Shown here: positions 26,398-33,644 of the stretch, in pieces
Layout: the number at the start of each line of letters is the position of its first letter
Numbering within the stretch: the stretch's first letter is position 1
Assembly (NCBI GenBank): GCA_947175295.1
Contig: CAMWMK010000017.1
Location: forward strand, 1 to 49,959
DNA from: an uncultured Porphyromonadaceae bacterium
GTDB taxonomy: Bacteria; Bacteroidota; Bacteroidia; Bacteroidales; Muribaculaceae
Reading direction: 5' to 3'
DNA: 49,959 bases
Translations under genes and position numbers: made by a program
The notes under the pieces: model-generated
What the model saw: the letters and a program-made list of their open reading frames with translations, nothing else
Databases searched by the model: none
Told to the model about the DNA's origin: nothing

Positions 26398-27678
26398 ATG
26401 AAAAGAGACAACGAAATATTCGACATCATCGACCGCGAGCACCTCCGCCAGCGTCGCGGCATAGAACTTATCGCGAGCGAAAACTTTGTCAGCGACGAAG
26501 TGATGCGCGCTATGGGCAGCTGCCTGACCAACAAGTATGCCGAAGGCTATCCCGGCAAGCGCTACTACGGCGGCTGCCAGGTGGTGGATGAGGCTGAAAA
26601 CATCGCTATCGACCGCGCTAAAAAGCTCTTCGGCGCGGAGTGGGCCAACGTGCAGCCTCATTCAGGCGCCCAGGCCAATATGGCGGTATTCATGGCTTGC
26701 CTCCAGCCTGGCGATAAGTTCATGGGTATGGACCTCAGCCATGGCGGCCATCTCAGCCACGGCAGCCCCGTCAACTTCTCCGGACTCGTGTTTGAGCCGA
26801 TCAGCTACACTGTAAAGGAAGAAGACGGCCGCGTCAACTATGAGGAGATGGAGGAGAAGGCTCGTGCGGAGCGTCCGAAGCTCATCATCGCCGGCGCAAG
26901 CGCCTACAGCCGCGAATGGGACTATGCCCGCATCCGCAAGCTTGCCGATGAGATTGGCGCCATCTTCATGGTGGATATGGCTCACCCGGCAGGCCTCATC
27001 GCCGCCGGACTGCTTGAAAACCCCGTGAAGCACGCCCACATCGTCACTACAACCACGCATAAGACGCTCCGCGGTCCGCGCGGCGGCATGATACTCATGG
27101 GTAAGGACTTCGACAATCCCTGGGGTAAGAAGACCCCGAAAGGCGAAATCAAGAAGATGTCGGCGCTCCTCGACAGCGCTGTCTTCCCGGGAGTGCAGGG
27201 GGGTCCGCTCGAACATGTGATCGCCGCAAAGGCTGTGGCATTCGGCGAGGCTCTTCAGCCCGAATGGAAGGAATATGCGCTTCAGGTGCAGAAAAACGCC
27301 AAGGTGCTTGCAGAGGAACTCTCTAAACGAGGCTATAAGATCATCTCCGACGGCACGGACAACCACTGTATGCTGGTAGACCTCCGCACCAAGTTCCCCG
27401 AAATGAGCGGCAAGAAGGCTGAACGCGTTCTCGTAGAGGCCGACATTACAGCTAACAAGAACATGGTGCCCTACGACAGCCGCAGCCCGTTCCTCACGTC
27501 AGGACTCCGCTTCGGCACAGCCGCCATCACTACCCGCGGCGCCAAGGAAGACCTCATGGTGAAGATAGCCGAACTCATCGACCGCGTGCTCTCCAACGCC
27601 GACAACGAGGAGGAAATCGCCAACGTACGCCGTGAAGTCAACGAGATGATGAACGACTATCCGATGTTCGCTTACTGA
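26398..27678 (+). CDS. glyA: Serine hydroxymethyltransferase
   Basis: 426 residues. PLP enzyme that interconverts serine and glycine with tetrahydrofolate, feeding one-carbon metabolism. The hallmarks are [35 protein letters not shown] and the PLP-lysine motif [14 protein letters not shown] (K222). The C-terminus ends in the usual small domain. It follows the nqr operon after the heptamer repeat and may be read from the nqr promoter or from its own unseen promoter. A hairpin follows at 27754. Confidence 0.98.
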   Translation: MKRDNEIFDIIDREHLRQRRGIELIASENFVSDEVMRAMGSCLTNKYAEGYPGKRYYGGCQVVDEAENIAIDRAKKLFGAEWANVQPHSGAQANMAVFMACLQPGDKFMGMDLSHGGHLSHGSPVNFSGLVFEPISYTVKEEDGRVNYEEMEEKARAERPKLIIAGASAYSREWDYARIRKLADEIGAIFMVDMAHPAGLIAAGLLENPVKHAHIVTTTTHKTLRGPRGGMILMGKDFDNPWGKKTPKGEIKKMSALLDSAVFPGVQGGPLEHVIAAKAVAFGEALQPEWKEYALQVQKNAKVLAEELSKRGYKIISDGTDNHCMLVDLRTKFPEMSGKKAERVLVEADITANKNMVPYDSRSPFLTSGLRFGTAAITTRGAKEDLMVKIAELIDRVLSNADNEEEIANVRREVNEMMNDYPMFAY

Positions 27679-27714
27679 TCAACGAATCATTGGCTTCGCC
27701 CAAGCTAAAGCAAG

Positions 27715-27742
27715 TCATAATGCACAATTCATAATTGTGCAG
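27715..27742. repeat. Period-7/14 repeat with internal palindrome
   Basis: TCATAAT, GCACAAT, TCATAAT, TGTGCAG: the first and third units are identical. Nine-nt arms TGCACAATT (27721-27729) and AATTGTGCA (27733-27741) also form an inverted repeat. It lies between glyA and bioD. Confidence 0.7.
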
Positions 27743-27753
27743 ACATCCAACGT

Positions 27754-27786
27754 ATCAAGCCACGGTCTTTCGAACCGTGGCTTGAT
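27754..27786 (+). terminator. Hairpin after glyA
   Basis: A perfect 13-bp stem (27754-27766 with 27774-27786, core CAAGCCACGGT) with a 7-nt loop lies 76 nt after glyA. No long T-run follows, so it is a terminator candidate of moderate strength that separates glyA from bioD. Confidence 0.7.
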
Positions 27787-27809
27787 TATGAATAATACTA
27801 ATCATACAA

Positions 27810-28430
27810 ATGAAATACTTTATCACAGGAATAGGGACGGATGTAGGGAAAAGCTGGGCCACAGGATGGCTCGCCCGAAGATATATGGATGAAGGGAAAA
27901 GCGTCATTACTCAGAAATTCATACAGACGGGCAATGTCGGCAGCAGCGAGGACATCGAGGTGCATCGCGAGATTATGGGCATCGGCATGACGCCGGAAGA
28001 CGACGCCATGCTGACGGCTCCCGAAATCTTCTCCTACCCCTGCTCCCCCGACCTCGCGTCGAAGATCGACCATAGGCCCATTGACTTCGAGAAGATCGGC
28101 AAAGCCACGGAGACGCTTGAATCCCGTTACGACGTAGTCCTGATTGAGGGCGCAGGAGGGATAATGGTCCCGCTGAAAGGTGAATACCTTACAATCGACT
28201 ATATCAAAGACCACGACCTTCCGGTGATAATCGTCACTAACGGACAGCTCGGATCCATCAGTCACACACTGCTTACTCTCTTTGCAGTTAAGCAATACGG
28301 CCTCCGTCTCGCCGAAGTGATCTACAATCATCACTTCGACAAGGATACCACAATATGCTCAGACACCCTGGACTATCTGAAACGCTATCTTGACCTGCAT
28401 TTCCCATCATCTGCGTTCAGTGAGTTTTAG
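27810..28430 (+). CDS. bioD: Dethiobiotin synthase
   Basis: 206 residues. ATP-dependent carboxylase that closes the ureido ring of dethiobiotin. P-loop GIGTDVGKS (7-15), then KFIQTG (the 7,8-diaminopelargonate-binding Lys/Thr region), and the second nucleotide motif IEGAGGIMVPL. The family start MKYFITGIGTDVGKS supports the ATG at 27810. It stands alone between two hairpins, far from the other bio genes at 42-50 kb. Confidence 0.95.
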   Translation: MKYFITGIGTDVGKSWATGWLARRYMDEGKSVITQKFIQTGNVGSSEDIEVHREIMGIGMTPEDDAMLTAPEIFSYPCSPDLASKIDHRPIDFEKIGKATETLESRYDVVLIEGAGGIMVPLKGEYLTIDYIKDHDLPVIIVTNGQLGSISHTLLTLFAVKQYGLRLAEVIYNHHFDKDTTICSDTLDYLKRYLDLHFPSSAFSEF

Positions 28431-28457
28431 GCCCCGACTCAGCATATTTCCACTTGC

Positions 28458-28505
28458 AAATCCAAAGCGCTATAGAAACTTTTCTATAGCGCTTTGGATT
28501 TTTTC
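28458..28505 (+). terminator. Intrinsic terminator after bioD
   Basis: A perfect 20-bp stem (28458-28477 and 28482-28501, core TCCAAAGCGCTATAG) with a 4-nt loop runs into a T-run. The stem is preceded by A residues, so it can also work on the minus strand. Confidence 0.93.
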
Positions 28506-28536
28506 TATTCATCCAACAGCAAAATATGAATTTTTA

Positions 28537-28568
28537 TTTGCATTTTCTAATTTCTTTCATTAAATTTG
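28537..28568 (+). promoter_or_regulatory. Promoter of the TPR-HTH regulator
   Basis: TTTG (28537-28540) and TAAATTTG (28561-28568) with a 20-nt spacer. Transcription should start only about 12 nt before the ATG at 28588. Confidence 0.8.
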
Positions 28569-28587
28569 CAAGCAAAATTATTATGCT

Positions 28588-30303
28588 ATGAGGACAGCTA
28601 CTGTAATCATCATCTCAGCCATATTTCTTTCCATCTTCTCCTGCGGCCGCATATCGAGGATGGACGCTGTATTCCAAGCCATCGACAGGCTATGCGACTC
28701 AATTCCGCAAGCGGCCATCGACAGCCTTGCGGCCATCGATCCGTCCGGTCTTTCCGGAAGGGATCTCTACCGCTACCATCTGCTTCAGATCAAGACCCGT
28801 GATAAGGCTTATATAGCACATACGTCCGACACTCTCGTTCTTGACGTAATCGACTACTACAGCCGCCACCGCGGCGAAGGGCTCTATCCTGAGGCCCTTT
28901 ATTACGGCGGCCGTGTCTACTCAGACCTTGGTGACCTTCCAACTGCACTGGAGTTCTTCCAGAAATCACTTGACGAGATTTCGGAAGATGACGCCAATAT
29001 GAAGTTTCAAAGCACTGTGCTCAATCAGACAGGAAGAATACTGAGTCAGCTACGTCTTGACTCCGCTGCTATCCAGTATCTGGAAAAGTCTCTCTCTCTT
29101 GAGCAAAAGATTGATAACAATGATTATCGAACAGCTTTCACCCACGTTTTGATTTCAGGCTCTTATTTGCATCAAAAGAATATTGTTGCAGCTCGTAGAC
29201 ACATGGATGAAGCAGTCATGTTATCATCCGGATTGGAAAATAATCATCAAAGATCTATACGTAATGATTTTGCTCAACTGTTGCTGTGGGAGGGCAAACT
29301 CGATTCTGCACTCCAAGTAATCAGAACAATCCCAACGGATGCAGATTCCATTTATTTACCCTTCAGTCTGGCGATATCATCACAGATATACCAATCCGCT
29401 GGATTAAAGGATACCGCTTATATTCATGCAAGAAAACTTACTTTACATAATAATCCCTATTGTAAGAAGACTGGTTTCTCAGTCATATTCTCTGACGAAC
29501 TGCGTGATTATGTTCCCAAAGACACTCTATTAAAACTTATCCCCGAATACAAACAGGCAGTCGAAGAATATCTCAATACCAACGAAGCGGAACAGGCAAT
29601 TATACAGAATTCCCTATATAATTATCGCAATCAAATCCGCCAAAGGGAGAAAGCCGAGTCTGACGCCAGAACATTCAAAATAATAGCCTACGCTGTCATA
29701 GCTGTTGTTATATTATTGTTTTTATCAATAGCATTTTGGATACTATGGCATAAATACCGCAAGACGAGGAAGAAATCCGATCTAATGGAGGCAATAGTGC
29801 TTACTGATAGGTTGAAAGAAGAAACATCCCTTAAGATAACCGGCGATACAGATACAGACAAAGTCGAAGAAAACATGTTTCATGGCATACCTGACTCCAA
29901 CTTGAAAAACCATATCAAAGCACAAATACAAACTCTTCAGGAAAAACCGGTACGTTCAAAGATAGATAGGCGCATTCTCAAATCGGACATCTATACCCGA
30001 CTGAAAAAGAAAGCCGATGCTAAAGACTTCATCGGGAACTTGGAAGATACTCTCAGGCAGCTTGAGACGCTTGTCGAAACCGTTTCTCCCGGATTCAACA
30101 GGAGGCTTGATATCTTAACGGACTGGAAAATCTCAAACACGGAGCGTACTGTCGCGATGTTCATGAAATGTGGATTCTCAAATACACAAACAGCCAGCCT
30201 TCTCTCCCGCTCTGCCAGCACTGTCTCCACACAACGCTCTGCCATAGCCAAAAAATCCGGGGTACCAGTCAGTTGTATAGACATCATTATCGTAATGCTG
30301 TAA
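28588..30303 (+). CDS. Membrane-anchored TPR regulator with C-terminal LuxR-like HTH
   Basis: 571 residues. A lipoprotein-type signal (MRTATVIIISAIFLSIFSC, Cys19) is followed by an extracytoplasmic TPR-like helical region (about 55-340), one TM (about 366-387, AYAVIAVVILLFLSIAFWIL), a basic linker and a cytoplasmic region. It ends in a helix-turn-helix with LuxR/GerE-like features (FMKCGFSNTQTASLLSRSASTVSTQRSAIAKK, about 525-556). This architecture is widespread in Bacteroidota next to genes for small secreted proteins. It could carry a signal from periplasm to DNA in one polypeptide. Lipidation and a TM together would be unusual, so the N-terminal hydrophobic segment may simply be a second anchor. 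First gene of the AT-rich cassette. Confidence 0.85.
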   Translation: MRTATVIIISAIFLSIFSCGRISRMDAVFQAIDRLCDSIPQAAIDSLAAIDPSGLSGRDLYRYHLLQIKTRDKAYIAHTSDTLVLDVIDYYSRHRGEGLYPEALYYGGRVYSDLGDLPTALEFFQKSLDEISEDDANMKFQSTVLNQTGRILSQLRLDSAAIQYLEKSLSLEQKIDNNDYRTAFTHVLISGSYLHQKNIVAARRHMDEAVMLSSGLENNHQRSIRNDFAQLLLWEGKLDSALQVIRTIPTDADSIYLPFSLAISSQIYQSAGLKDTAYIHARKLTLHNNPYCKKTGFSVIFSDELRDYVPKDTLLKLIPEYKQAVEEYLNTNEAEQAIIQNSLYNYRNQIRQREKAESDARTFKIIAYAVIAVVILLFLSIAFWILWHKYRKTRKKSDLMEAIVLTDRLKEETSLKITGDTDTDKVEENMFHGIPDSNLKNHIKAQIQTLQEKPVRSKIDRRILKSDIYTRLKKKADAKDFIGNLEDTLRQLETLVETVSPGFNRRLDILTDWKISNTERTVAMFMKCGFSNTQTASLLSRSASTVSTQRSAIAKKSGVPVSCIDIIIVML

Positions 30304-30462
30304 CCATTACATTGGTATTTTTGCAAATAGCTGCTAATGTGTATTTTATCGTTACATCATAGGTATCGGCTACCTGTAGGATATGCTCTTTCGAACACTT
30401 TTCGAATACTTTTCATAAATCCTTAGTGCCCATCCATCACAATTTTTACCTAATTTTGCGGC

Positions 30463-30836
30463 ATGAGAACAACAAAATATCTACTGTCGGCTTTCTGCCT
30501 TACACTGGCAACGATTCCAGCCTTAGCGGAATCTCAGTCCATTACTTTATCTTCACATTGACCGGAGATCCAGAATGGAATGAGAATAATCCTTATGGTC
30601 CACGTATGCCTGCCGCTCCTGTTATTTGTACGATTGACTTCGACAGTCATCGTATAGCAACCTCTATCGTGTATGAAATCACAGCCTATGAGTTATGGGA
30701 CGAAGATGGAAACGTTCCCCTCGTCTCATATACGGACGATTACGAATTTGTTGACTATTTGTCCGGCGTATCCGGCGAATTCCAACTGCGTATTATAACG
30801 TCCGCGTGTGTGTACGCAGGACATATAGACCTCTGA
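30463..30836 (+). pseudogene. DUF3244-like secreted protein, frameshifted
   Basis: The ATG at 30463 starts a clear signal peptide (MRTTKYLLSAFCLTLATIPALA, ESQSITLSSH), but this frame stops at TGA 30559-30561. The next frame is open across that point and encodes GDPEWNENNPYGPRMPAAP, then strands ending LSGVSGEFQLRIITSACVYAGHIDL, to the stop at 30836. The joined product (about 124 residues) resembles the DUF3244 family of small secreted beta-sandwich proteins (SGEY-L-L...G-I-L ending). One missing base near 30555 would explain it. It may be a real loss, phase variation or an assembly error; no slippery heptamer is visible. It lies 160 nt after the regulator and 6 nt before the MauE-like gene. 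Confidence 0.75.
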
Positions 30837-30842
30837 TTGGAT

Positions 30843-31313
30843 ATGGATAGATCAGCACGGAGTGAAGAACGCAACCGATGGGTATCGATTCTTACCAATG
30901 CTATATGGTTGCTACTGGCTATGACCTTCATTGTATCAGGCATCCTGAAAGGTATCGCCGTGAAAGGATTCGAAATAACTGTAAGGGAATTCCTTGACCT
31001 GCTCGGTCTTGAGACCTTACATGCATACTCCTTTCTTATAGCCGTAGCAATCTGCATATTCGAAACGGCTATCGGATTGCTTGCCTTCATTAGACACTTT
31101 CGCCCAATGCTCTGTCTGATCTATACTGCTGTTCTTGTCGTTTTCACACTGATCACCTATATCAACCTCACCGATATATATGGTGGAATCGAATCATGCG
31201 GATGTTTCGGTGAAGTCGTACATCTCGACCCTACTGAGACTTTCGTAAAGAATCTGACACTCCTATCCATATCTATATTTGTAGTTATAATCTCTCATTT
31301 CAACAAAAAGTGA
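30843..31313 (+). CDS. MauE/DoxX-type redox-associated membrane protein
   Basis: About 156 residues with four hydrophobic segments: WLLLAMTFIVSGILKGIAVKGF, FLIAVAICIFETAIGLLAFI, LIYTAVLVVFTLITYI and a C-terminal TM. The sequence ESCGCFGEVVHLDPTETFVKN, after the third TM, is the hallmark of the MauE/DoxX redox group, with the Cys-x-Cys pair at the membrane surface. Relatives work with thioredoxin-like proteins in disulfide formation of exported proteins. The ATG at 30843 is preferred to the TTG at 30837. The next gene is a thioredoxin-fold protein, which supports the redox role. Confidence 0.82.
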   Translation: MDRSARSEERNRWVSILTNAIWLLLAMTFIVSGILKGIAVKGFEITVREFLDLLGLETLHAYSFLIAVAICIFETAIGLLAFIRHFRPMLCLIYTAVLVVFTLITYINLTDIYGGIESCGCFGEVVHLDPTETFVKNLTLLSISIFVVIISHFNKK

Positions 31314-31330
31314 AAATTATAATAAAAAAT

Positions 31331-31897
31331 ATGAAAAGGACAAATACCATATTTATGATTGGAGCCATCATGCTTTTGATACTTTCAATTGCCTTGATAG
31401 CTATCTATTGGATCAAAAGAGATCCTAATAGAGAATTAAAAAGACAAGTGATTGCCATGCAAGAACAGCCAATAACACTGGATTTCAAGAAAGCTAAGAC
31501 TTTCCTTGCAGGAAGAGATACTTGTTATATTGATTCTCCTGTCAACAAACTGATTATATTTGTTGACAGTCTATCATGCTCAAGCTGCACCGTAAGTAAA
31601 CTCGGCGAGTACTTAGAAGTTTGTGACACACTCTCTTCAAAGAATTCTCAAATGTTAGTGATATTGCAGACCCCGAAAAGATACCAAGAAGAAGTAATCT
31701 CCAAATTTCATCATGAAAGATTCCCATTCTGGTGTATATTGGATATCGAGGCTGAATTTACTCGAAATAATCCCGCTATTCCTAAGACACCCCTTCTACA
31801 TACCTTTACACTCGATAAGGACAATAAAGTAATACTTGTAGGAGATCCGATAAAAAACGAAAGAATATGGGATTTAGTCCAAAGAGAACTTGAATAA
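31331..31897 (+). CDS. Membrane-anchored thioredoxin-fold protein with CxxC
   Basis: About 188 residues. An N-terminal TM (IFMIGAIMLLILSIALIAIYWI) is followed by a periplasmic domain. The active-site-like segment FVDSLSCSSCTVSKL carries a CxxC, and KTPLLHTFTLDKDNKVILVGDP supplies the cis-proline loop and terminal beta-hairpin of the thioredoxin fold. Family resemblance is to TlpA/DUF-type oxidoreductases of Bacteroidota. The in-frame GTG at 31310 is an alternative start. Together with the MauE-like protein it could form a disulfide relay for the cysteine-containing peptide encoded downstream. The gene is AT-rich. Confidence 0.78.
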   Translation: MKRTNTIFMIGAIMLLILSIALIAIYWIKRDPNRELKRQVIAMQEQPITLDFKKAKTFLAGRDTCYIDSPVNKLIIFVDSLSCSSCTVSKLGEYLEVCDTLSSKNSQMLVILQTPKRYQEEVISKFHHERFPFWCILDIEAEFTRNNPAIPKTPLLHTFTLDKDNKVILVGDPIKNERIWDLVQRELE

Positions 31898-32157
31898 GGA
31901 ACATCGATATAGATTCACAACAAATATCGCAACCAAATTATCATATCATTGAAATTATGATTTAATGCTTATACTCTATTAAGTATTATAACGTGTGAAT
32001 TTTCTAAAGTATTAACAATAAAAACAATTTGAAAAAAAGAAGGAAAGTATCAAAATGTTTACATGCAGTTGAAAAGATACAGACTGCGCTTATGGATTAT
32101 TCTATTTATAAGTAGATTATTCCTTATTTCAATACTAACTTTATCACATTATTAACA

Positions 32158-32475
32158 ATGAAGAAACGAACACTCTGGTTGCCTGTTTTGGCAATCTCCG
32201 TCTTGATTCCAATTGCCTATCAGGACATACATGCCTCAAAAAATGATCAGGCAAACTCTCTCCTATCTGAGAATATCGCGTCGCTCACTCAGCCTATAGA
32301 GCAGAATCGCTGGAAGTGCACACACCAAGCGAACTGTTTCAGGAATGGAATAGATGACAATGGCAACATCATCAAAGTGCCTACAATCGAGGTAACCTCT
32401 TTTTGCATCCAATCTTCAATTGGTAAAACAGATAAGCATCTACATGGATGCCGTATTTGCGCTATGATTCCGTAA
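32158..32475 (+). CDS. Small NVEALA-like secreted cysteine peptide
   Basis: 105 residues. A signal-like hydrophobic start (MKKRTLWLPVLAISVLIPIAY) is followed by SLLSENIASLTQ (35-45), which lines up with the LALANVEALA leader motif of the NVEALA family: same spacing from the hydrophobic segment, same small/hydrophobic pattern. The rest has five cysteines (54, 60, 83, 98, 101) in WKCTHQANC, SFC and GCRIC, consistent with disulfides. In Bacteroidota, NVEALA proteins are small exported peptides next to beta-propeller lipoproteins, as here. Exact function is unknown; the motif is diverged, so the family call is moderate. The 260-nt region upstream is AT-rich and without a full promoter match. Confidence 0.68.
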   Translation: MKKRTLWLPVLAISVLIPIAYQDIHASKNDQANSLLSENIASLTQPIEQNRWKCTHQANCFRNGIDDNGNIIKVPTIEVTSFCIQSSIGKTDKHLHGCRICAMIP

Positions 32476-32494
32476 TCACACAAGATCGCACATC

Positions 32495-32562
32495 ATCTAA
32501 TGTCTACTTGACATTAGATTTCATTCCTAATAGCAAGACATTCTTTTTATGAATGTCTTGCT
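32495..32562 (+). terminator. Two consecutive hairpins between peptide and propeller genes
   Basis: Hairpin 1: ATCTAATGTC / GACATTAGAT (32495-32504 and 32510-32519), 5-nt loop, followed by TTCATT. Hairpin 2: AGCAAGACATTC / GAATGTCTTGCT (32532-32543 and 32551-32562) with a T-rich loop. They lie 20 nt after the peptide stop and 19 nt before the next ATG. They could set a high peptide to low downstream ratio by partial termination or mRNA protection. Confidence 0.75.
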
Positions 32563-32580
32563 TATATAAAATGAAATAAT

Positions 32581-33615
32581 ATGTATAAAACGAGTTATTT
32601 TTCTGTACTGCTGTTAGTACTTATAGGCCTATCGCTACTAAATTGCCGCAAAAACGACAGTATCTCTAAAAAAATAGAGACTATTAATATCATAGCAACA
32701 TCAGACAACATACCATATTCTGACTTCATCAGTGTCATAGATTCTATATCTATCATCAATGAAGACAACTTCTATTTTTCAACAATAGAAGACATCTGCA
32801 TCTCTGATTCCTCACTCTTCTTTCTGGATGCGACAAGTAATCTCGTAAAAGTTAATCTTTCATCAGGAAGAATCGAACAAAAGATAAATCTCAGCGGTCA
32901 TTCTGATGCTGAATGTGTAACCCCGAAAGCCGTAACATGCGCTGAGGATAATGTTTTTGTACTTGATTTGAATGGGAATAAAATTCTGACTCTTGACTCC
33001 AATCTAAAGTACTTGAACTCCATACCTACTCATGTATCTGCTGTTGATTTCGCTATCATCCCAGAAGGATTTCTTTTGTTTAACCTTAATTGCGGTGAAG
33101 GAGACGATCTTGTCTTGTCTATTGACAGAAATGGAAATATCCTAAATCATTTCATAGCCAGCGACGGAATACCTGAACTTATAATATCTCAACATATATT
33201 TACAGAAGCTACGGATGGAATAGTGATTGTACCCCCATTGCAAAATAAACTCTTCAGATATGACTTTCAAACAGCAAATGTTTCATATACCTACGATTAC
33301 GAATTTAATTTACCAAACACGAATGGAAATAAATCTGCGGAGACACTACCACTTCCAAACACTGTCATCAAAGCATTTGAGTCAGAAAGATACATTATCG
33401 CTGAATTTTTCGCAGGTCAATTTATAAGCACCTCTATCTACGATAAAACCGACAGGCACTCATCCTCTGGAACTATCAAAACCGGCATTCCTTATCCCTT
33501 CTCACCGATGGCGTTAAAAGACAATATACTGTACGGCATTTACGATAAAGATCCGTTTTCAGGTGACGTCAAAGGCCACATCATCATAAAATACTATTTA
33601 AAAACTGACAAATAA
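32581..33615 (+). CDS. 6-bladed beta-propeller lipoprotein
   Basis: 344 residues with a lipoprotein signal (YFSVLLLVLIGLSLLNC, about residue 22). The repeated strand units, for example YFSTIEDICISDSSLFFLDATSNLVKVNL, CAEDNVFVLDLNGNKILTLDSNLKYL and IPEGFLLFNLNCGEGDDLVLSIDRNGNIL, are blades of an NHL/6-bladed propeller. Members of this Bacteroidota group (BF2992-like) commonly sit beside NVEALA genes. Probable location: periplasm or the outer-membrane inner face, or exposed outside. The role is unknown; a receptor or chaperone for the peptide is a hypothesis. AT-rich like its neighbours. Confidence 0.82.
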   Translation: MYKTSYFSVLLLVLIGLSLLNCRKNDSISKKIETINIIATSDNIPYSDFISVIDSISIINEDNFYFSTIEDICISDSSLFFLDATSNLVKVNLSSGRIEQKINLSGHSDAECVTPKAVTCAEDNVFVLDLNGNKILTLDSNLKYLNSIPTHVSAVDFAIIPEGFLLFNLNCGEGDDLVLSIDRNGNILNHFIASDGIPELIISQHIFTEATDGIVIVPPLQNKLFRYDFQTANVSYTYDYEFNLPNTNGNKSAETLPLPNTVIKAFESERYIIAEFFAGQFISTSIYDKTDRHSSSGTIKTGIPYPFSPMALKDNILYGIYDKDPFSGDVKGHIIIKYYLKTDK

Positions 33616-33644
33616 CTCAACATCAGAATCTGGATTTTTCAGCA

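Noticed and set aside
30451-30458. TAATTTTG directly before the DUF3244-like ATG
   Set aside because: It matches the -7 consensus, but there is no TTTG 19-20 nt upstream and the predicted start of transcription falls at or after the ATG, so it is not listed as a promoter.
30426-30558. GTG-initiated start for the DUF3244-like domain
   Set aside because: The first 45 residues in this frame have no signal peptide character, while the +1 frame over the same bases has an excellent one. A frameshift explains the data better.
32063-32155. Small hydrophobic ORF of 30 codons upstream of the NVEALA-like gene
   Set aside because: AT-rich chance ORF without a promoter or clear start context; not distinguishable from random sequence.
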